Shown in pieces: positions 1 to 26,821 of a DNA stretch of 64,000 bases. Source of the DNA: Amoebidium appalachense (lineage: Eukaryota > Ichthyosporea). The stretch's first letter is position 1. Each line of letters starts with the position of its first letter. The position numbers and the translations under genes are program-made. The stretch lies in assembly GCA_963693365.1 (NCBI GenBank), contig CAVNZM010000010.1, forward strand, positions 5,332,001 through 5,396,000, read 5' to 3'. The notes below the pieces were generated by a model. The model was given only the letters and a program-made list of their open reading frames with translations, was not told where the DNA came from and did not search any database.

Positions 1-232
1 CACACACACACACACACCTCTCAAAAAATAATGATTGTTTGTCCACCACTTTGTCCACCAGTTCCACACACGTACATTGACCCTGTCAGGCAACAGAAGG
101 GGAGAAGGGTGGGGATGGGGGAGGAACAGGAAGGGCTGGGCCTGAAGGTGTATGTTGGCTACGTGCAATGAGCTCATGGTGTTCGGGTCGTATGGGTACA
201 CCAATTCTCAATTATCACATGTTCTTCAACAG

Positions 233-15383
<15,151 letters not shown>

Positions 15384-16221
15384 ATATAGAATATAATACT
15401 AAATATAGAATATATGGGGGGGGGGGGGGGGGAGGAGGAGGAGGCGGGGGAACGGGGTGTGTGTGTGTGTTGGGGGAGGGGGGGGGGGGGGGGGGGGGGG
15501 GGGAGGCAAGTTACGAGGGATTTAGGTGAGAGAATTATATTAGGCTTCGGAAGGGAGGTGGAGAGATGGTGAGGGTGCAGGGACTGAGGGGGGGGGGGGG
15601 GGGGGGGGGGGGGGAGGGGGAGGGGGGGGGGAGGCGCGAGATGATGTTTAGGTGTGGTTGTATATGTATGCGGTTACAGTTAAAAAGAACAATAATTGGT
15701 ACAATGCTCGAATGATGTGTGATCATATGAGATTATTGTGATTATCTGAAATTGTTGTGAGAGTTTGAAGAAGTGTCATGGTACCGGGTACTTGCATTAT
15801 AAGTGGTTTGGTTGTATATCCATCCAGTAGTTATCCCAAATATTCATGATCTTAATCGTCGAATGCAGTATAGTAATTAGGTAAAATTAGTCGTTTCAAT
15901 ATATCAAGACGTCGATATGCATCACAGATTTTCCTATAACCGAGATCATGGAAAAGAGTGTGCCATATTATAGATATGCATCCCAACTTGTATATTTATT
16001 GACCTTCGTGTAGGATGATCACAAACTGTGCGGAATATATGGGCGAATGTTCATCATACCATTTATAAATTGTTTATAAATAAAAGAGCGCCTTTTGAAC
16101 GTTCTAAGAATTACCACGTCGAAGTCATAATAGGTTATGCAGAAGAGAAACTTGCGGTGGTTATGGTGGTGCACGGGGGCGTCGGCCTGGGGGGGAGGGG
16201 GGAAGTGTCCTTTGTTTTTTG

Positions 16222-16600
16222 TCAGTAGTGGCCGCCACGTGGTCCTATGTTTATGGTCAGCGGCGGCCCCAACGTGGCCCTCATAGGCTATGTTTTTGGT
16301 CAGCGGCAGCCGCAACGTGGTGCTTAGCAGCTATAGGTCAAATAATTATATGCCACACGTTCCATGCTTACCACCAGGTCCGCGACATGTCCCTTCCTGC
16401 AAAACGGGCAGTGTGCTTAGGTCAAATATGCCACGCATTCCATCCTTACCTGGTCGCCAACATGCCCCTAAAAGAACGGGCAGTGTGCTTAGGTCAAATA
16501 TATGCCACGCATGCATTCCATCCTTACCTGGTCGCCAACATGTCCCTTCCTTCACAACTGGGAGACTGAGTGTGCTTAGGTCAAGTATGCCACTGAGCTT
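16222..16600 (+). repeat. Two families of tandem repeats (about 45 bp x2 and about 75-90 bp x3.5)
   Basis: First a unit with TATGTTTxTGGTCAGCGGC and CAACGTGG appears twice (about 16247-16325). Then units beginning GTGTGCTTAGGTCAAATATGC, with CATCCTTACCTGGTCGCCA in the middle, start at about 16318, 16411, 16483 and 16571 (the last partial). Copies differ by small indels. No coding frame is shared by all copies. Confidence 0.85.
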
Positions 16601-16854
16601 CTGAATGCGCTGGGCTGCCTTTATGCTCAGCACATGCTATACAACAAACATGAACAGATGTGCGCTCAGATTCATTAGCATTCACGACAGCCGCCAGCCC
16701 GAACCATGCATTTAGCTGCCCGGCATTGCATGTGTTATACTCCGAAATATTTTCAGTTCTCGTCCAAACTTTACAGGGCCACCTGCATGTGCAGTGGGGC
16801 ACAGAGCATTCATGGCATGTACGGCTGTGCAGTGTGTGTGGTTGTGTGATCATG

Positions 16855-16897
<43 letters not shown>

Positions 16898-16995
16898 CGT
16901 GCGTGTGTGCATGCGTGTGTGTGTTGGCACGCGCACATCTGTTGCATGTGTATGCATGTCAGTCTGCCAGTGTGTGTGTGTGTGTGTGTTTGAGT

Positions 16996-17055
<60 letters not shown>

Positions 17056-17185
17056 TTCGTGTGTGTGCACGGTGTGTTCATTTTCGTGAGTGGCTATCAC
17101 AATCTCCAACCAACATTTCATCGACCTGGTGTCTATTTCCTAACATTTCCAGCAATTTTCAATCATTTTCGATCCTTGCGTGCAT

Positions 17186-17262
<77 letters not shown>

Positions 17263-17474
17263 GTGTGTGTATGTACATGTGCCATGGCGGCGATGAGGGG
17301 ACCAAATGTTGTAATGATAGGAAATATCAGTTTGGGTTGAATTTTCGGTAAAAGATTTTGGGATATCCAGTTTCCTTAGGTTTGTTCTCTGACTGGGGGG
17401 AACTTCAGTTGCTCTGTTAGGCTTGTCAAGGCAACCTCGTTTTGGTTTTTTTTTTTTTTTGTTTCTTCTCTTAG

Positions 17475-17550
17475 AAAACACCGAGAGCATATGTACGATG
17501 TGTCGTGGGATTTCTTGAACTCAGTGAATCAGATATCTAAACCCCAGCAT
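17475..17550 (+). other. Isolated exon-like segment (low confidence)
   Basis: Between a strong acceptor (TTTCTTCTCTTAG) and a perfect GTAAGT donor lies a 76-base segment open in one frame as KHREHMYDVSWDFLNSVN and further residues (phase 1 in, phase 0 out). No neighbouring plus-strand exon that would join it was found, and it matches no family I recognise. It could be an exon of an unrecognised gene, a noncoding RNA exon, or chance. Confidence 0.25.
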
Positions 17551-17971
17551 GTAAGTTGAATGTGACTGAGATTTCGTCGAGAAGTGGTTGTACTTGTAGT
17601 TCGAATGGACTATTGATAAATACCGGATTCGAACAGTGATTGATAAAATATTGAACGCCTTTCAGAAAGAAATGATATACTGTGTGCAAAAACAACGTTT
17701 TCGTGTTGAGGGAAGGGGAAACTTAGCTCACTGTATGTATGCCATTATAAGATTAGCTCAGTGACGTGTAAAAGTGGCTACATGTCGTGGTCACCTCGTG
17801 AAATATATGAAAAATTTCAATTAGCACTCCCATTGCGACATTTCAAAAGTGTTACATCATCAAGTGTTCTCTGCCCCTCCTCCGGGAGCTTCCTTGTAAA
17901 TGTCGGTTTCAAAGCCTTTCATTTTGTACGCCCTAATACATACCCCCCCCAAACACACACACACACAACAC

Positions 17972-18009
<38 letters not shown>

Positions 18010-18012
18010 ACA

Positions 18013-18053
<41 letters not shown>

Positions 18054-18825
18054 GCAAGGTCCACCATCAGTCCACCACACAATATCAATTCAACGTATGC
18101 ACACACATCATGAAATGCATCTCCAAACGTGATATTATTGTCAATGAAAGCCTGAAGAAAGCAAAAGAGAATTTCAAAGAGAAAGAGATCATCTGTAAGA
18201 AGAAGCATTGCTTTCGAACTACTATTCATATGGGTCACATTATATAGTCACCTCATGATCATGACTACTATGGGTGCACATGCATGCATGATGTGCAATT
18301 AGAGAAGGCTTCGCCGCCATGTTTTCACCAAGATTCTAAAATACGGAGAAACGGGGATCTGCCGAATCTCTGAGTAGGCTAAAGATCTAGAAAGAGTAGA
18401 GGAGAGATGAAATAAATTAGTTGGCCGGTCTGCCCTTGGGAATATTGCAAGTGTACATAACATACATGTGTGCGTAAGGGACATGCATGCGGGCATGTGC
18501 ACCGTGCCCTGTTCACCTGCGCATACGGTACATACGTGTGTATGCTTAAGCTACCGTATGACGTTGTGTTTTTTTATATATAACGTAATAACAAGACAAA
18601 AAAAAAGTAGGAATATGTGATATGTAAAACAATAAAAAAAGAAGTAGGAATATTAGACTTGTTTAGCTAATTCGGGTTTCACGATATAATCACAGGGAGA
18701 TTCGAATCAGCCCCTGGCTGCCTGTTGTTTACAGGGGTCACTCAATTCACCTATAAGATAACTAGTACTAGATTCTAGGGGCTACCGAGGCTGGGGAAAA
18801 ATAAGATAACGGGGAAGGGGGAAGA

Positions 18826-18837
<12 letters not shown>

Positions 18838-18865
<28 letters not shown>

Positions 18866-19136
18866 TGATATCGATTTGGAGGGGTACTGTGGCTTCCCTA
18901 CTTACAATTAGTCTAGTCTAGTATAATTATTATTAGGATGTACAGCCACTGCGGCACAAGAAAAGCCCTTCTGTGGGGCTGATCATCTTTCTTTTCTGAT
19001 TAGCTTGAAGTCCTTCGGAAGTCTTTGCTTTGTTACCAATCAACAGACCGAAAAAGTCAATTTGTGTGTGTGTGTGGGTGTGTGTGTGCTTGTGGGTGTG
19101 GGTGGGGGTGGGGGTGGGTGGGTGAGTGTCCTGTCC

Positions 19137-19202
<66 letters not shown>

Positions 19203-19281
19203 CGTGCTTGTGCGTGTGCGTGTGCGTGTGCGTGTGCGTGTGCGTGTTCGTGTGCGTGTGCGTGTGCGTGTGCGTGTGCGT

Positions 19282-19335
<54 letters not shown>

Positions 19336-19595
19336 CCGGCTAAGAAAGAGCGGAACGGTCTACAATTGTGCAGATATCTGTGTGTACATTTGGTTTTTGT
19401 GTTCGTTTGTCACCGTGTGTTTGTGGGTGGGTGTGTGTGGTGTGTGTGTGTATGTGTGCAGGTATGTGTATCACAACGTGTGTGTGGGTGTGGGTGTGTC
19501 TGCAGCCGGGTCACGGTGCGCGGTGTGTGTGGCCCCCCTCCCCCCTTCCCCCCCTGGCCTGTGGGTCCTTTTTTTGGGCTGCGGGAGTTTTTTTT

Positions 19596-19643
<48 letters not shown>

Positions 19644-19909
19644 CTGTGCGAAAATGTGTGCATATGCCTGTACATTTGGATTTTGTGTTCGTTTGTCACT
19701 GGGACATGTGTGTGTGCGTGTGTGTGTGCACGTGTGTATACTAGAATGTATGTGTGTGTGTGTTTGTGTGTGTGTGTCCGTGTGACGGTGCACGGCGTGT
19801 GTGTGTGTATCCCCCCCCCCCCCCCTCTTCCCGTTCCCCCCCCTGTCCTGTGAGTCCTCTTTATGGGCAGGGAGGTTTTTTTTTTTTTCGGGGGGGGGGG
19901 GGAGGTTTT

Positions 19910-19951
<42 letters not shown>

Positions 19952-20045
19952 GGGGGGAGGGGGGGGGGGGGGGGGGGGAGGAAGGGCTGTGAGAAAATGT
20001 GTGCACATGTCTGTGGTGTGTACATTTGGATTTGGGGGGGGGGGG
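18838..20045 (+). repeat. G run and about 300-bp tandem duplication with TG/CG arrays
   Basis: After a G run (18829-18864) and unique DNA come (TG)n 19138-19200 and (TGTGCG)n 19205-19285. A larger unit then repeats: it carries TACATTTGG(A)TTTTTGTG and TCGTTTGTCAC, then a GGTGCACGG-like segment, a C run, a CCTGTG(A/G)GTCCT segment, a T run and a G run. It starts near 19383 and 19668, with a truncated third start near 20020. Copies differ mainly in homopolymer and TG length. Confidence 0.8.
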
Positions 20046-20277
20046 GGGGGGGGGGGGGGAGGGGGAGGGAGAGAGAGAGAGAGAGAGCGAAAACGAAAAG
20101 AGAGCAAGAGAGGGAGGAAGGAAGAGAGTGGACAGATAAGAGAGGGAGAGAAGGGGAAGAAGAGAGGGAGAAAGAAGAGAGGGAGAAAACGAGGGAGAGA
20201 GAGAGAAGGAGTAAGAGAGAGAAAGAGTGCGGGAGAGCGGCAGATGGCGATAGTGAAAGGGTTGAAGGGCTTCTTAC
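20010..20277 (-). repeat. Purine-rich (GA)n tract inside the ankyrin gene
   Basis: A G run at 20034-20059 followed by AG-rich sequence (GAGAGAGAGA, GAGGGAGAGA and AAGAGAGA motifs) to about 20235, immediately downstream of the ankyrin exon ending at 20278. On the coding strand this is CT-rich. No coding content. Confidence 0.8.
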
Positions 20278-20817
20278 CCCAGACGTGTTTGTTGCATTGA
20301 CCTTTGCGCCCGCAGCAAGCAGCATCCTCACAATTTCCAGATGGCCATTCAAAGACGCCAGATGCAGCGGGGTGTTGTTTCCGTCCCCAACCTCTTGACC
20401 ATCGGAAACCTGTGACGGTAGGTTGTGTGTGTATTAAGAACTCCGTTACTTTCGACGTATTCATAGATGTTGTAGTTCGCCAAACAGAACCCAAAGATCC
20501 GGAAATAGGGGTTGGTGCATGCCCGGCCCTACTTTGGTTTTGGCGGCTAAAATAATCAGTACTCTATTTCTCTGATAGGCACACAATACTGGGATGGTGC
20601 GTGTACACAGTGACATAACCTTTTTAATCGACACCAAATTGTGGTGGCGATAAATGAGAGACAAAAGGAAACTTTTATCAAGAATAGCGGGCAGAAGTCA
20701 CTCTCCACGCAACAAAAGTCTTTTCATTCACACCGCCAGGAAAAAAAAAAAAAAAACGGAAAAAAAGGGGGGGAAAGGGAAAAATAACAGAAAAGAAAAG
20801 AAAAGAAAAGAAAAGAA

Positions 20818-20856
<39 letters not shown>

Positions 20857-21517
20857 AACAGCTACAGAGTTTTAATAGTGAACAAACTGCACAATTTCCC
20901 ATATACGAACCTTTAACACAAGCTGCCACTGACATGGAGCATGAAACCGGAGAACAGCACTTCTTCACAGTGAAAAAATTGTACAACATGGCCCATTTCA
21001 ATATGTGAATAGCACACTATCAAAGAAACATAAACTTTTACACCTGAAAGTTAGTTCGTGCATTTGGGTCCGCATTTCGTTGCATGAGTAGCTTGACGAT
21101 TCGTGTGCACCCGTTGTCTGCTGCGTCATGGAGTGGCGTATACTGCGGAAATTACATGTTGTATGAGGTTACGTAGAGAAACCATGGAGCACCCTATGCT
21201 GTAATCTGAAAAGAACAGATAAACAATAACTTATACGTGTAACTGTTACAGCAGAGAAAACTAATGGTAAAGAAATATGGAATAGGAGAAACTTTAAAAG
21301 AGTATGCAACAATAAACGAAAAATTAAATTTGTCAAACAAGATAGATTAGTAACGTCGCAGGGCCTTTGCATAATTTTAGTATTTGTGTGTTCGTGGAAG
21401 CACTCGTGCCCGATGTGTGTAAAAAATCACCTGTTGTGTGTTAAGATGTCCAGGACATGGACCGGCAAAATGCAGATTACTTACTACTAGCACAGCCATT
21501 AGTAGCAGGCGAGTGTG

Positions 21518-21556
<39 letters not shown>

Positions 21557-22713
21557 CAAACAAAAAAAAAAACCATGTAGAAACACTGCATTTTTGATAT
21601 TTGGACAACAAACGTGAAGATTCGAGAAAAAAGATAACACACGCCCTTTCTCTCCGGGTGCGCAAAACTCTCGAAAAACACGCTGCTTCAATCACAACAT
21701 TTAAACGATCACCCTACATACCCCCTCATCATTGGAACTTGTGGCGCTTGCCCCCCTTTCCAGCAAAAACTCTGCCACATCTTCGTGCTTGCCGGTGATG
21801 GCTCTGTGTGTCCTATGGGTAATAGCAGGTCAAAACAAGAAAAAATCGTGTCCTTATCGGGTTGGATCTCCCCCCCCCCCCCCCCCCCCCCCCCCACGCA
21901 CCCAGGTGCGGCGTGCAAGCCCCAGGCCTACGCATATATGCACCTGATCTTCAAAAGAAAAGGCCGTCTGTGCTTTTACTAGAAGTATGAGGATTGGCCA
22001 GGAAAAATGTGTGGAGAAGGAGGGTCCGGAAGGGAGTATGGCGGTAATGATGGTGGTGATGGTAGTGGTGATGGTGATGCTGGTTGTGGGGAGGGAGGGG
22101 GACGGCGGGGACGGGGAGGGGGGGGGGGGGGGGGGGGGTGGGGGGTGGGTAGGGGGTAGATGCACATAAGGGATTCCTTAAAGGGGAGGGGCCAAACCCA
22201 GTAGGCAGGGCCCAAGCTTATTCAAATTCGCTCACGTACACACGTCACGCGTGCAATGGCTGTGCAGGAATGCACAAGCAATGTGGCACAGACTGTTTAA
22301 GTTAAAAGCAGCAACCATGATCACTATTTAAAAAAAAAAAACACACACACAAAAAACAAACAATTATCACTTGTTCACTTTCTCGCCGAAACACTTACCC
22401 CTTCTTCGCCCCTAGTCTTCACATCTGCCCGATGACCCTCCTGGGCAGCAAGGTGCAGCGCTGTGTTGCCATCTTTGTCCGGCTGCAAAAAAAAAGCGTT
22501 GTAATTGCCTGCACTAACTGAAAGATCATGTTTTGCATGGGGCCGTGTAGATGTTGTGAGCTGTCAGATCTTATTGTTCCGTGATGACAGTGAAGCCCAC
22601 TTACTCGCACAAACACACATCTAAAAGCACCCTAAACGCCCCTACATCCGCGCACCCTCAAATATTAAGGATAAACCACCCCCCTCCGCCTCCATAAACA
22701 CGCACAAACACAC

Positions 22714-22758
<45 letters not shown>

Positions 22759-23015
22759 TTCCCCCCCCTTTCCAAAAAAAAAAACAAACAAAAAAAACAA
22801 ACAAAAAACACAAACATAAACACACACAAAATACACGTTGAATAAAGGACAAAAACGACGCGCTTCTGCTAAAACTAGTAGTCTGGAATGGCGACCTCGT
22901 TGACATCGCATTTTCCCTGATCATCAAGCATACTCCCAAGACGCCCAAGATCTCCGTCCGCCCTTAGCAGCCGTATGCCACTTTGAGGGAGCGATGAAAA
23001 CTTGTCTTTCAGGAG
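20278..23015 (-). CDS. Ankyrin-repeat protein (partial, five exons recognised)
   Basis: Minus-strand exons 23015 or less to 22896, 22482-22399, 21812-21722, 21142-21044 and 20409-20278. They encode successive ankyrin repeats: GDLGRLGSMLDDQGKCDVNE joined to PDKDGNTALHLAAQEGH; AITGKHEDVAEFLLERGASA; YTPLHDAADNGCTRIVKLLM; and NNTPLHLASLNGHLEIVRML. The 21142-21044 exon is exactly 33 codons, one full repeat in phase 0. An in-frame TAA at 23018-23016 limits the first exon; no start codon was found. Exon 21812-21722 needs two bases carried in from an upstream exon not found, so one exon between 22399 and 21812 is missing. The last exon ends at a GTAAGA donor, so the gene continues left. Ankyrin repeats bind proteins; no specific role can be assigned. 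Confidence 0.75.
20640..22395 (-). repeat. Ankyrin-gene introns
   Basis: 20410-21043 is mostly unique with poly-A (20741-20756), AAAAG repeats and a G run (20819-20854). 21143-21721 is unique with a C run (21521-21548). 21813-22398 has a C run (21871-21895), a GGTGAT-type trinucleotide stretch (22045-22085) and a G run (22110-22140). 22483-22895 has a C run at 22717-22758 followed by AAACAAAC repeats. The missing exon between 22399 and 21812 was searched for by eye and not found. Confidence 0.6.
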
Positions 23016-23052
23016 TTACAGTTTGAGAACGGTATGATACGACAGCTGTCAG
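23013..23052 (+). other. Short exon-like segment opposite the start of the ankyrin gene (low confidence)
   Basis: A 40-base plus-strand segment between acceptor TTGTCTTTCAG and a perfect GTAAGT donor, open as ELQFENGMIRQLS. The next possible plus acceptor (TTTGTTTCAG before 23112) joins in phase but runs into Arg-rich sequence of no recognisable family. It is antisense to the 5' side of the ankyrin exon. It may be noncoding. Confidence 0.2.
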
Positions 23053-23055
23053 GTA

Positions 23056-23408
23056 AGTGTTGGCATGCCGTCAAGGCAAGCCAGATTATATATCTGAGCG
23101 TCTTTGTTTCAGTTCGTTCAAGCTGTACCAAAGGCAGAGCTGTCAACCTTTGTTTACCCCGCCGGCGCCGGCGCGACCAGCGAGTGAGCCACAATGACGT
23201 CACTGACGTGAGAGTGAGCTCAGGTCATGGACCCCTCAGTTTGTGTGTGCGCACGTGTGTACAAAAAAAAAACAAAAAAAAACCGAAGGACCCAAAGCAG
23301 TCAACCCCCCCCCCCCCCCCCCCACCCACCCACGTGCACCCACACACAGAAGGGCCGCAGGGAAGGAAAAAACTTTGCCAAAAAAAAAAAAGAGGAGGAG
23401 GAGGGTCT

Positions 23409-23439
<31 letters not shown>

Positions 23440-24121
23440 ATGGATTAAAGGCTTGGGTAGCTTGGTGATGTGCTTATTCACATTGGTGTTGTGAACGCGA
23501 CGGGCCCTTGCCTTGAGATACGAAGATACATGGATCAGTCTAAATACTCCATACTACACATGCATGCAAGGACGCACATAAAAAAAAAAATCATCAGTGG
23601 ATTTTGAACCAGAAAGCAGATGAATGAAATTCAGTGGATTTTGAACCAGAAAGCAGATGAATGAAATTCTGATGCATGAAATTCCTGCATCAGATAGTCG
23701 AACGATTCGACGACTAACACTGCAATTTGAGCGATAGATCAACAAACACCTCGCACCGCAATTTACGCAAAAACCCTAGTTATTCAATAAACCCAACGAG
23801 ATTCTGTCATGAACGTGCATGAAAAACGGGATTTGCTAGCATTCGCCAGCCCATATGCATTGAATGTTGTGTGATAGTCATCATTCGAAAAACATTCGAC
23901 TCTTTTCCTTCAAGAAGAACAAAGATCGTTTGAGGTCCGCGACCGGACCACCAATTGCAATCCGAACCACCCCCCCTACCCCCCCCCCCCCCCCCCCCCC
24001 CCGTCCCCTAAAAGCCAGGGAAAGCCACAAAAAGCCATTTCTTCGATGGCATTATCCGATCACTCCTACAAAATCCTGAAAGATTGCCGAAAACAAGACT
24101 CCCCCTCCCCTCGCAATTCAA
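23056..24121. other. Intergenic sequence between ankyrin and SLC66A1-like genes
   Basis: Mostly unique, with a C run (23306-23322), G run (23415-23439), and a perfect 39-base tandem duplication (TCAGTGGATTTTGAACCAGA...) at about 23592-23670. A second C run is at 23979-24002. This is the downstream flank of the minus-strand SLC66A1-like gene. No gene seen. Confidence 0.7.
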
Positions 24122-24533
24122 TCACACCACCTGTGGCTCCGGCTTTTCCTCCGTTATTTTGCCCTCCTCCTTGCCCTTACTATATGCGGCAAACTGCCCA
24201 AAAATGGTAAAATCAAACACCAGCGTGCCCAGGCTGCCGAGGATCCACGGAAACTTTTCCCACAGGAACTGAGCATCGGTCGACCACACAAAGATGGAAC
24301 CGGCATATGTCGTGTTGCCGGCAACCGCAAGAACGAAAAGCCAAATGGACAGACCGTCGGTTGATCGGCGCTTGAACTGTGGGGGAGAGGAGGGGGAAAA
24401 AGGCCGTAAGCACGTGAATATATATAGGGTTCCCCGGGAGGGGGAGGGGGGGGGGGGGGGCGGGTGGATGCAATTAGGAGTTTTGTGGTGGTGGTGGTGG
24501 TGGGTGTGTGTGTATGTGTGTGTGTGTGTCTGT

Positions 24534-24566
<33 letters not shown>

Positions 24567-24637
24567 TGTGGATGCAATTAGGAGTTTTGTGGTGGTGGTG
24601 GTGGTGGGTGTGCGTGTGTGTGTGTGTGTGGGTGGGT

Positions 24638-24669
<32 letters not shown>

Positions 24670-25010
24670 GGGAATAAAGGGAAGGATGTGCATAGATATA
24701 AACTAGAGGAACCAGAGCATCGGTGTCTTTGTGCGTGTGTGCGCTTGCGTGCACATGTATTTGTGAGTGTGTGGGTGTGTGTGTATGTGGGCCTGCGTGT
24801 GCACGTTTGTGTACTGCGTGTGAGCATGTGGGTCGTGTTAGTGTGTGTGTGTGTGTGGGATGCGGGGGGGGAGGGGGGGGGGGGAGACATGGTAAATAAT
24901 CGGAGGATGTGCGTCTGTGTGTATGTGTGTGTGCATGTGCATGTGTGTGCACGGCAGTGGTGGTGGGCGCAACGTGACGGAGGTTAGTGGTAAGGTAGTA
25001 GTGGTGGTTT

Positions 25011-25041
<31 letters not shown>

Positions 25042-26169
25042 GGGGGAGAGGGGGAGGGGGGGGGTTAGCGTACGTTCTGAATGATCTGGGGAATGCGTGC
25101 CGACAGGTAAACAAACGACGAGGCCCACCCCAGGGTGATACCGATAGAGCACACGAGGTGTGAGTAGGGGCACGTGTCATCCCCGTTGGTCGAAAGAAGC
25201 GCACGGCCCGTATTGGCGGTGGTTGCCAGAAGGTTCGACTGGGTTTTGGAAAAACGGAAAAGACCCGTCATGCCCACCATGAGAAATACGGCACAGCCAA
25301 TGGTAGACTGGCTCACCGTAGGCACCGGGCTATATGGTGTGTATGTGGAGGGGTGAGTGAGAGAGAGAGAGTGTGTGTACATGTGTGGGGGAGGGGAGGG
25401 GGAGGGGGGGGTGAGGGAAAGGGGTGTTAGACTGTGGAGGAAAGCACGAAGTACAAAGGCACACAACGAAAAAATGATGCAAACATTCAAATCCAACAGA
25501 TCGACAAAAGCAAATACAGCATATGTGGTGCAGGCAGGGAGTGTGTATGGGTGGGGAGAAAAAAGGCCGAAAGGGGGCGGGAAGGGGTAGGTGGGCGGGT
25601 GTGTGTGTGTGCGCCGTGTGTGTGGGGGACTGAAGTGTGCATAAGAGGTTGGGAAACGAGGAAGCAAAGACGTTAAGAGATGAAGTGTGGTGTATAGCGA
25701 GGGCGGGCGGGGGAGAGGGGAGGGGGGGGGGGGGGGGGGGAAAGAGTATATCCCCTCCCTCCCAAGCCCGTGTCCGCTTGCAGATCAACCACATTCCACA
25801 TCCTCCATCCTAGCCCTTCTGCCCCAAACTACAACACTGTAACGGATACATTAACATCCTCAGATGAAAACTCAGTAAACACACACCTTGACTTCAACAA
25901 TGGTTTGGTTTCACCATCAACAGCTGCACTTGCTCTCCCGCTCCTCCACGCAGGAATCCAGTCGTAGTAGGCCAACATGGAGAAAGTGATGGTATCCATG
26001 ACCATATACCAGAGCGCCACATAGAGTTGGGTGGCTAGTTGGTTTGACATAATACAACCGGCAAGGTTCAGAATGTCACCGATTGTCCAAAGAACGAGGA
26101 AGAAAACACTCAGGCCTTTGCCTGACTTTGTCTGGTATATCTCGTAGAATTGCCTGTGAGTGTGTGAGT

Positions 26170-26217
<48 letters not shown>

Positions 26218-26821
26218 ATGTGTGGGTCGTGTTTTGTGTTATGTATGCATGTGTGGGTCATGTTTGTGTGTGTGTGTGGTGCAAGAGTGGTGGTTGTTAT
26301 GGTTCATGAGTCTGCGTCAGCAAGTCGAAGAACGTCGAGTTTGAATAACACAAACAGGAGAGATAACCTGAGATGCATGGGGCAGATCGGGGTGCGTGTT
26401 AGGGGGGAGAGCGAATGGGGGCCGGGGCAAGGGGGGAGGGGGAGGGGGAGAGAAGGGGGGGAGAGGGGGGGAGGAGGGGCAAGGGGAGAAAAATATGGGC
26501 GGCAGAGAAACAGCTGAACAAGGCGTGACAGGTTTGCCGGTGTAGAAAGAAGAGAACTGCAGCAGACTGGGAAAAGATGTTGAGTTATAAAATATTGAGG
26601 GATAGAAAAGAATCTGGAATACAAAGCGATAAGCTGGCGATCTTTGTTCCTGCCTGTTATGTAGAACAAGCCTAAGCATGTCATGACCCGAGTTTATGAT
26701 GTACAAGGGCCATATGTATATGATGACACGGTTGAAGATTCACTTACGGAAATGAGACGATCAACCAACACACGGCGCTAATGTAGCCAAGCGCCTGGCT
26801 GATAACTTCGTTAGTCGGCAT
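24122..26821 (-). CDS. SLC66A1/PQLC2-like PQ-loop lysosomal amino-acid transporter (complete, 4 exons, 283 aa)
   Basis: Exons 26821-26748, 26153-25887, 25329-25074 and 24376-24122 (TGA) splice in frame to 283 residues, close to the family length of about 290. Family members (human SLC66A1/PQLC2, yeast Ypq1) are seven-helix proteins of the lysosome or vacuole membrane that export cationic amino acids. Two PQ-loops are visible: PQFYEIYQTK at residues 25-34, formed across the exon 1-2 junction, and ARIPQIIQN at about 191-199, followed by FKRRSTDGLSIW (compare NYKRKSTEGLSIW). Exon 2 carries LWTIGDILNLAGCIMSNQLA, equivalent to the LLGDLxNLxG...NQLP segment. ATG context is ACC ATG CC. The exon 3 donor (GTACGC) is weak but the join is dictated by homology. 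Identification firm; exact substrate inferred. Confidence 0.93.
24380..26740 (-). repeat. SLC66A1-like gene introns, including a duplicated GGTGG segment
   Basis: Intron 3 (24377-25073) contains two copies of a segment with GGATGCAATTAGGAGTTTTG and (GGT)n, at about 24465-24505 and 24571-24610, each followed by TG and G runs, then TG/CG-mixed repeats and G runs to 25065. Intron 2 (25330-25886) is G-rich and has a truncated copy of the dispersed repeat described at 41-59 kb (about 25450-25500). Intron 1 (26154-26747) has (TG)n 26155-26215 and GGGGA-rich DNA. No further exon found. Confidence 0.75.

Larger units (their letters stand above)
15384..20277. other. Intergenic or unresolved interval between Piezo and the ankyrin gene
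   Basis: Past the Piezo stop there are G runs (15416-15433, 15480-15503, 15590-15630), then mostly unique AT-richer DNA to 16200, tandem repeats (separate entry), (TG)n arrays at 16857-16893, 17000-17053 and 17190-17259, unique DNA, a poly-C/poly-A junction (17972-18050), and unique AT-rich sequence 18050-18830. The 3' exons of the minus-strand ankyrin gene should lie somewhere to the left of 20278, but none was recognised. One plus-strand exon candidate is listed separately. Confidence 0.6.
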
